From assembly GCA_023212725.1 (NCBI GenBank), contig JALBYF010000001.1, positions 496,001 to 560,000 on the forward strand: a DNA stretch of 64,000 nucleotides. Direction: 5' to 3'. Positions 61,522 through 64,000 of this stretch are shown in pieces. Source of the DNA: Tranzscheliella williamsii. Lineage: Eukaryota > Basidiomycota > Ustilaginomycetes > Ustilaginales > Ustilaginaceae. The stretch's first letter is position 1. Every line of letters starts with the position of its first letter. The notes under the pieces were generated by a model. That model saw only the letters and a program-made list of their open reading frames with translations. It searched no databases and had not been told where the DNA came from. The position numbers and the translations under genes are program-made.

Positions 61522-62445
61522 CTCGACCTGCTCGTCGCTATCGACGCGGAAAATACAGCTGTATGCCTTGTTGGTGTTGCAATACCATGATACCCAGTTC
61601 CGTAGTTGCTCATCGGCCGCAAATTGATGGCGGATCGGGCGCAGAGTAATGGCGGACCGAGCGCAAGGTGTTGGAGGATCGGGCTCTGCGTTGAGAAGCA
61701 CAGCGGTTGTGCATTACCTTGGGCGGATTCGAAGGATAAGGGATGACAGGGTCCTGCATGGGTCGGATCGCCTCGTCCCGCTTCCGTTCTTGCAGACAAG
61801 CTGGCAGAAAAGGCTGGCGACTCAGCACCACGCGGGGCGCTCCTTTGCCGAAGCGGTCAGGGTCGACTATGGTGCTGAGTTGAACGCCGATCCGAGCATG
61901 CCTATCGCCCGTTTCGAGTCACAGATAAGGCGGCGCAGCAGCTCGTCCATGTCGCAATGCCGCCCATCTCGCATGCTGAGCATCCAAACGCTCGCTTCTC
62001 CGCCATGCTTTCCACCGGTCAGATCTCCCGATGGTTTGATGCAGCAACCGCCGCCGGCAGTCGACCTTTGCTCCGCCAATCAGCGAAAGTCACTTGCAAT
62101 CCGCTGTCCAGTTACCATGCGCCGTTTCTAGAGTCACGTTGCTCATCCCTCCATTGTGCCTGGCCGTGCATGAATGTCCGACACCTGCTCCGCGGGTTCG
62201 GTTGTGCCACTTCCGAGCATCTCTGCGTCTGTTCATCTTGCTTCGCCCGCCCCTGCTTAAAGTAGCTTTATCTCATCCACCCCCCCGTCCGTCCACCGTT
62301 AGTACCACCACCGTCGTTTCTCCGTCAGATTTGCCGTCGCAGCAGCTCCTCTTTTTGCCTGACGGAAGGTCGCACCTACTTCCGCGACGCATTGCGGTTC
62401 CAAGGCCAAACCATCACATTGCCGGGCGAGCGCGGCCAAGCCATC
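61522..62445. other. Spacer upstream of the ABC transporter with short degenerate repeats
   Basis: An approximate direct repeat (ATGGCGGATCGGGCGCAGAG near 61627 and a diverged copy near 61649) and a 10-bp inverted repeat CTCAGCACCA/TGGTGCTGAG near 61825 and 61873 are seen. A 160-codon frame at 61649-62131 has no domain and is not called. The right part is a C-rich leader. Confidence 0.5.
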
Positions 62446-64000
62446 ATGTTGCTTGGCGGACAGGGCCTCGTCGACTGGAGATTGTTTTCCCCGACGTTCA
62501 TCTTCGACGCTGTCCTGCCGTCTTTGCTCGTTGTAGCTCTACTCTTCCACCGACTCGCACCCACCGTGGCCCCCGAGAAACGGCATTGGCTAGCTAAGCT
62601 TCTCGACGACCTGGTGACTCCTCAGGACGTCCTCGAGAATGACCAGTATGAGGCGCACGCTGCGGGCGAGGCGCACCAGGTAGAACGGCCGTCATCTTCC
62701 CCGTCGGACGCAGTCTCTTCGAGCTATGGTGCCCTTGCCGCGTCCTCGGCACGCTACACCCACGCTGCGGGCTCCGAGTCGGAGACCACCCCGCTGCTAG
62801 CCTCTAGCTCCACAAAGCATACACACAAGGCCAACGAGGGCGTCAGTCCTCGCCAGCCTCTGGTCGTCACGGTCAGTCTGGTGTCAGTCAACCTAGCCCA
62901 TCTGCTCGTCTGGCTGGCCGCCTTCGCATTTGCTCTCTTCGGCGGCACCAAGGCGGATGTGGTCGGCGACGAGGATGGCACAAAGGGCGCCTTCGGCCTT
63001 GCCCTCATCGCTGCCCTGCAGACATTTGGCTGGGCATCTGCCTTTCTCGACTCGGCCTTGTTCCCTTCCCCGACGCCACCCTATGGCCTGCTCTGGTTCT
63101 ACTGCCTCCAACTCGTCGGTTCAGGCGTTTCCGGCTACTATGCCATCTTTGAGGTACCGCACCCACCTCTCTCGCCCCCGCATTCGTATCAGCTTGCCTC
63201 TCCGATCTTCCATATCCTTTCCTTCTTTCTAACGTTGGTCGCCATCAGCTCCATATTGAGCCTCCCGCTTCAGGTCTACGACCGCGATCCCCAGTACGAT
63301 AGAGGCGGACATCCTCCGCCCTTGGAGGACTACTGCAGCCTGTGGCAATGGATCAGCTTCCGGTGGGTCAATCCGATCGTCGCATTGGCGGCCACCCGGC
63401 CGCTGGAGGAAAAGGACGTCTGGCAGCTGAGCAAGCTCTCCAAGGCACGTCTGATGCTCAAGAAAACCCGCCAGCTTCAGCAGGACGATGCGCGCAACTA
63501 TGCCGACGCTCGAGCAAACCAGACGAGCGCCACCGACGCCGCCGACGCAGCTACGGAGAGGTGGAAGCCAAGCATCGTCCGACAGGTGATCATGATGAAC
63601 TCGAGGGACTTGGTGCTCGACTTTAGCCTCACCATCCTTTCCTACAGTCTGGCCTACCTCAGCCCCTTTTTCATCAAGCAGATTCTCGGCGCCCTCCAGT
63701 CTATCGAGCAAGATGGACAATCAAGGATGTTTCTCACGCTGCCCAGCCTCGTACAGTTCGCCGGCATGGCACCGAGCGTTGGGCCTGTGCTTCCTGGTCA
63801 TCAGCACTTGTCCGTCCAAACCTACTTTCCCTTTGTCCAATCTGTCGCCACATCGGTGGGCAACATTGACCCTACACGCAAGCGGGCCTACCTTTTCGCT
63901 CTCTTCGCCTTTGTCTCGTCCGTGATCAAGTCACAGGCCGACCTCCAACATCTATACTACGGTCGGCGGGCAGGCGTACGCATCAAGTCCCAACTGACTC
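62446..64000 (+). CDS. ABCC-type (MRP/Ybt1-like) ABC transporter, 3' truncated by window end
   Basis: The frame runs uninterrupted from an ATG at 62446 off the right edge (518 codons visible). The frame is open upstream to about 62265 without an ATG, so an upstream exon cannot be excluded. An N-terminal membrane region (FIFDAVLPSLLVVALLF, VSLVSVNLAHLLVWLAAFAFALF, then IFHILSFFLTLVAISSIL) matches the TMD0 of ABCC transporters. The ABCC signature LEDYCSLWQWISFRWVNPIV, then ATRPLEEKDVWQL follows, with the first segments of TMD1 and LYYGRRAGVRIKSQL at the edge. The nucleotide-binding domains lie outside the window. Such proteins export conjugates or bile-acid-like substrates at the vacuole or plasma membrane. 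Confidence 0.88.
   Translation, partial: MLLGGQGLVDWRLFSPTFIFDAVLPSLLVVALLFHRLAPTVAPEKRHWLAKLLDDLVTPQDVLENDQYEAHAAGEAHQVERPSSSPSDAVSSSYGALAASSARYTHAAGSESETTPLLASSSTKHTHKANEGVSPRQPLVVTVSLVSVNLAHLLVWLAAFAFALFGGTKADVVGDEDGTKGAFGLALIAALQTFGWASAFLDSALFPSPTPPYGLLWFYCLQLVGSGVSGYYAIFEVPHPPLSPPHSYQLASPIFHILSFFLTLVAISSILSLPLQVYDRDPQYDRGGHPPPLEDYCSLWQWISFRWVNPIVALAATRPLEEKDVWQLSKLSKARLMLKKTRQLQQDDARNYADARANQTSATDAADAATERWKPSIVRQVIMMNSRDLVLDFSLTILSYSLAYLSPFFIKQILGALQSIEQDGQSRMFLTLPSLVQFAGMAPSVGPVLPGHQHLSVQTYFPFVQSVATSVGNIDPTRKRAYLFALFAFVSSVIKSQADLQHLYYGRRAGVRIKSQLT

Noticed and set aside
61649..62131. Plus-strand frame of 160 codons before the ABC transporter
   Set aside because: Starts with an ATG inside a degenerate repeat and shows no domain; probably chance.

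Overview
The window is a gene-dense, GC-rich stretch of a fungal nuclear genome. The coding sequences are mostly intronless and very long. The few introns that can be supported are short (77 to 115 bp), with GTAAG-type donors and pyrimidine-AG acceptors. Long disordered Ser/Pro/Gln-rich segments, zinc-cluster regulators, an Air2-type zinc-knuckle protein, a division-1 chitin synthase and a fungal FTS (AKTIP-like) gene point to a basidiomycete. The overall style fits a smut or related yeast (Ustilaginomycotina). That placement is inference; no species was identified.

Layout, left to right: (1) 5-2965, the 3' part of a gelsolin-repeat actin-binding protein with a complete glycinamide-ribonucleotide formyltransferase (Ade8) domain embedded in it; (2) 4657-7167, a Zn2Cys6 regulator; (3) 8454-9275, a secreted Gly-rich protein whose frame continues for 104 codons beyond a TGA; (4) 9792-12074 (-), a DUF4203-like multi-pass membrane protein, and 13601-16534, an arrestin-like trafficking adaptor, in divergent orientation; (5) 16690-18696 (-), an Air1/Air2 TRAMP subunit, and 19298-22111 (-), a chitin synthase; (6) 23065-26106 (-), an eisosome Pil1/Lsp1 BAR domain fused to prephenate dehydratase; (7) 26832-28014 (-), exosome Rrp42, divergent from condensin Ycg1 at 28496-31567; (8) 31796-32810 (-), siroheme-synthesis enzyme Met8; (9) 33133-33500, a 368-bp inverted-repeat element with a perfect 8-bp target duplication, then 33555-36656 (-), a P-loop ATPase with a candidate nuclease tail; (10) 37121-41863 Ski3, 41994-45062 (-) a second Zn2Cys6 regulator, 45883-46995 a mitochondrial phosphate carrier, 47519-50996 Mcd4; (11) 51771-55736, a chromodomain protein resembling fission-yeast Chp1; (12) 56144-59107 Vps34, 59279-60094 (-) Ctk3, 60608-61521 FTS, and from 62446 the 5' part of an ABCC transporter that runs off the window.

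Most genes are housekeeping and unrelated to each other. Three of them act in exosome-linked RNA decay (Air2, Rrp42, Ski3) within about 25 kb. Vps34, FTS and the arrestin belong to endosomal traffic, and chitin synthase, Mcd4 and the Pil1-type domain to the cell surface. The most unusual content is the two enzyme-scaffold fusions (formyltransferase in a gelsolin protein, prephenate dehydratase on an eisosome BAR domain), the MITE-like element next to a transposon-derived-looking ATPase/nuclease, and the Chp1-like chromodomain protein.
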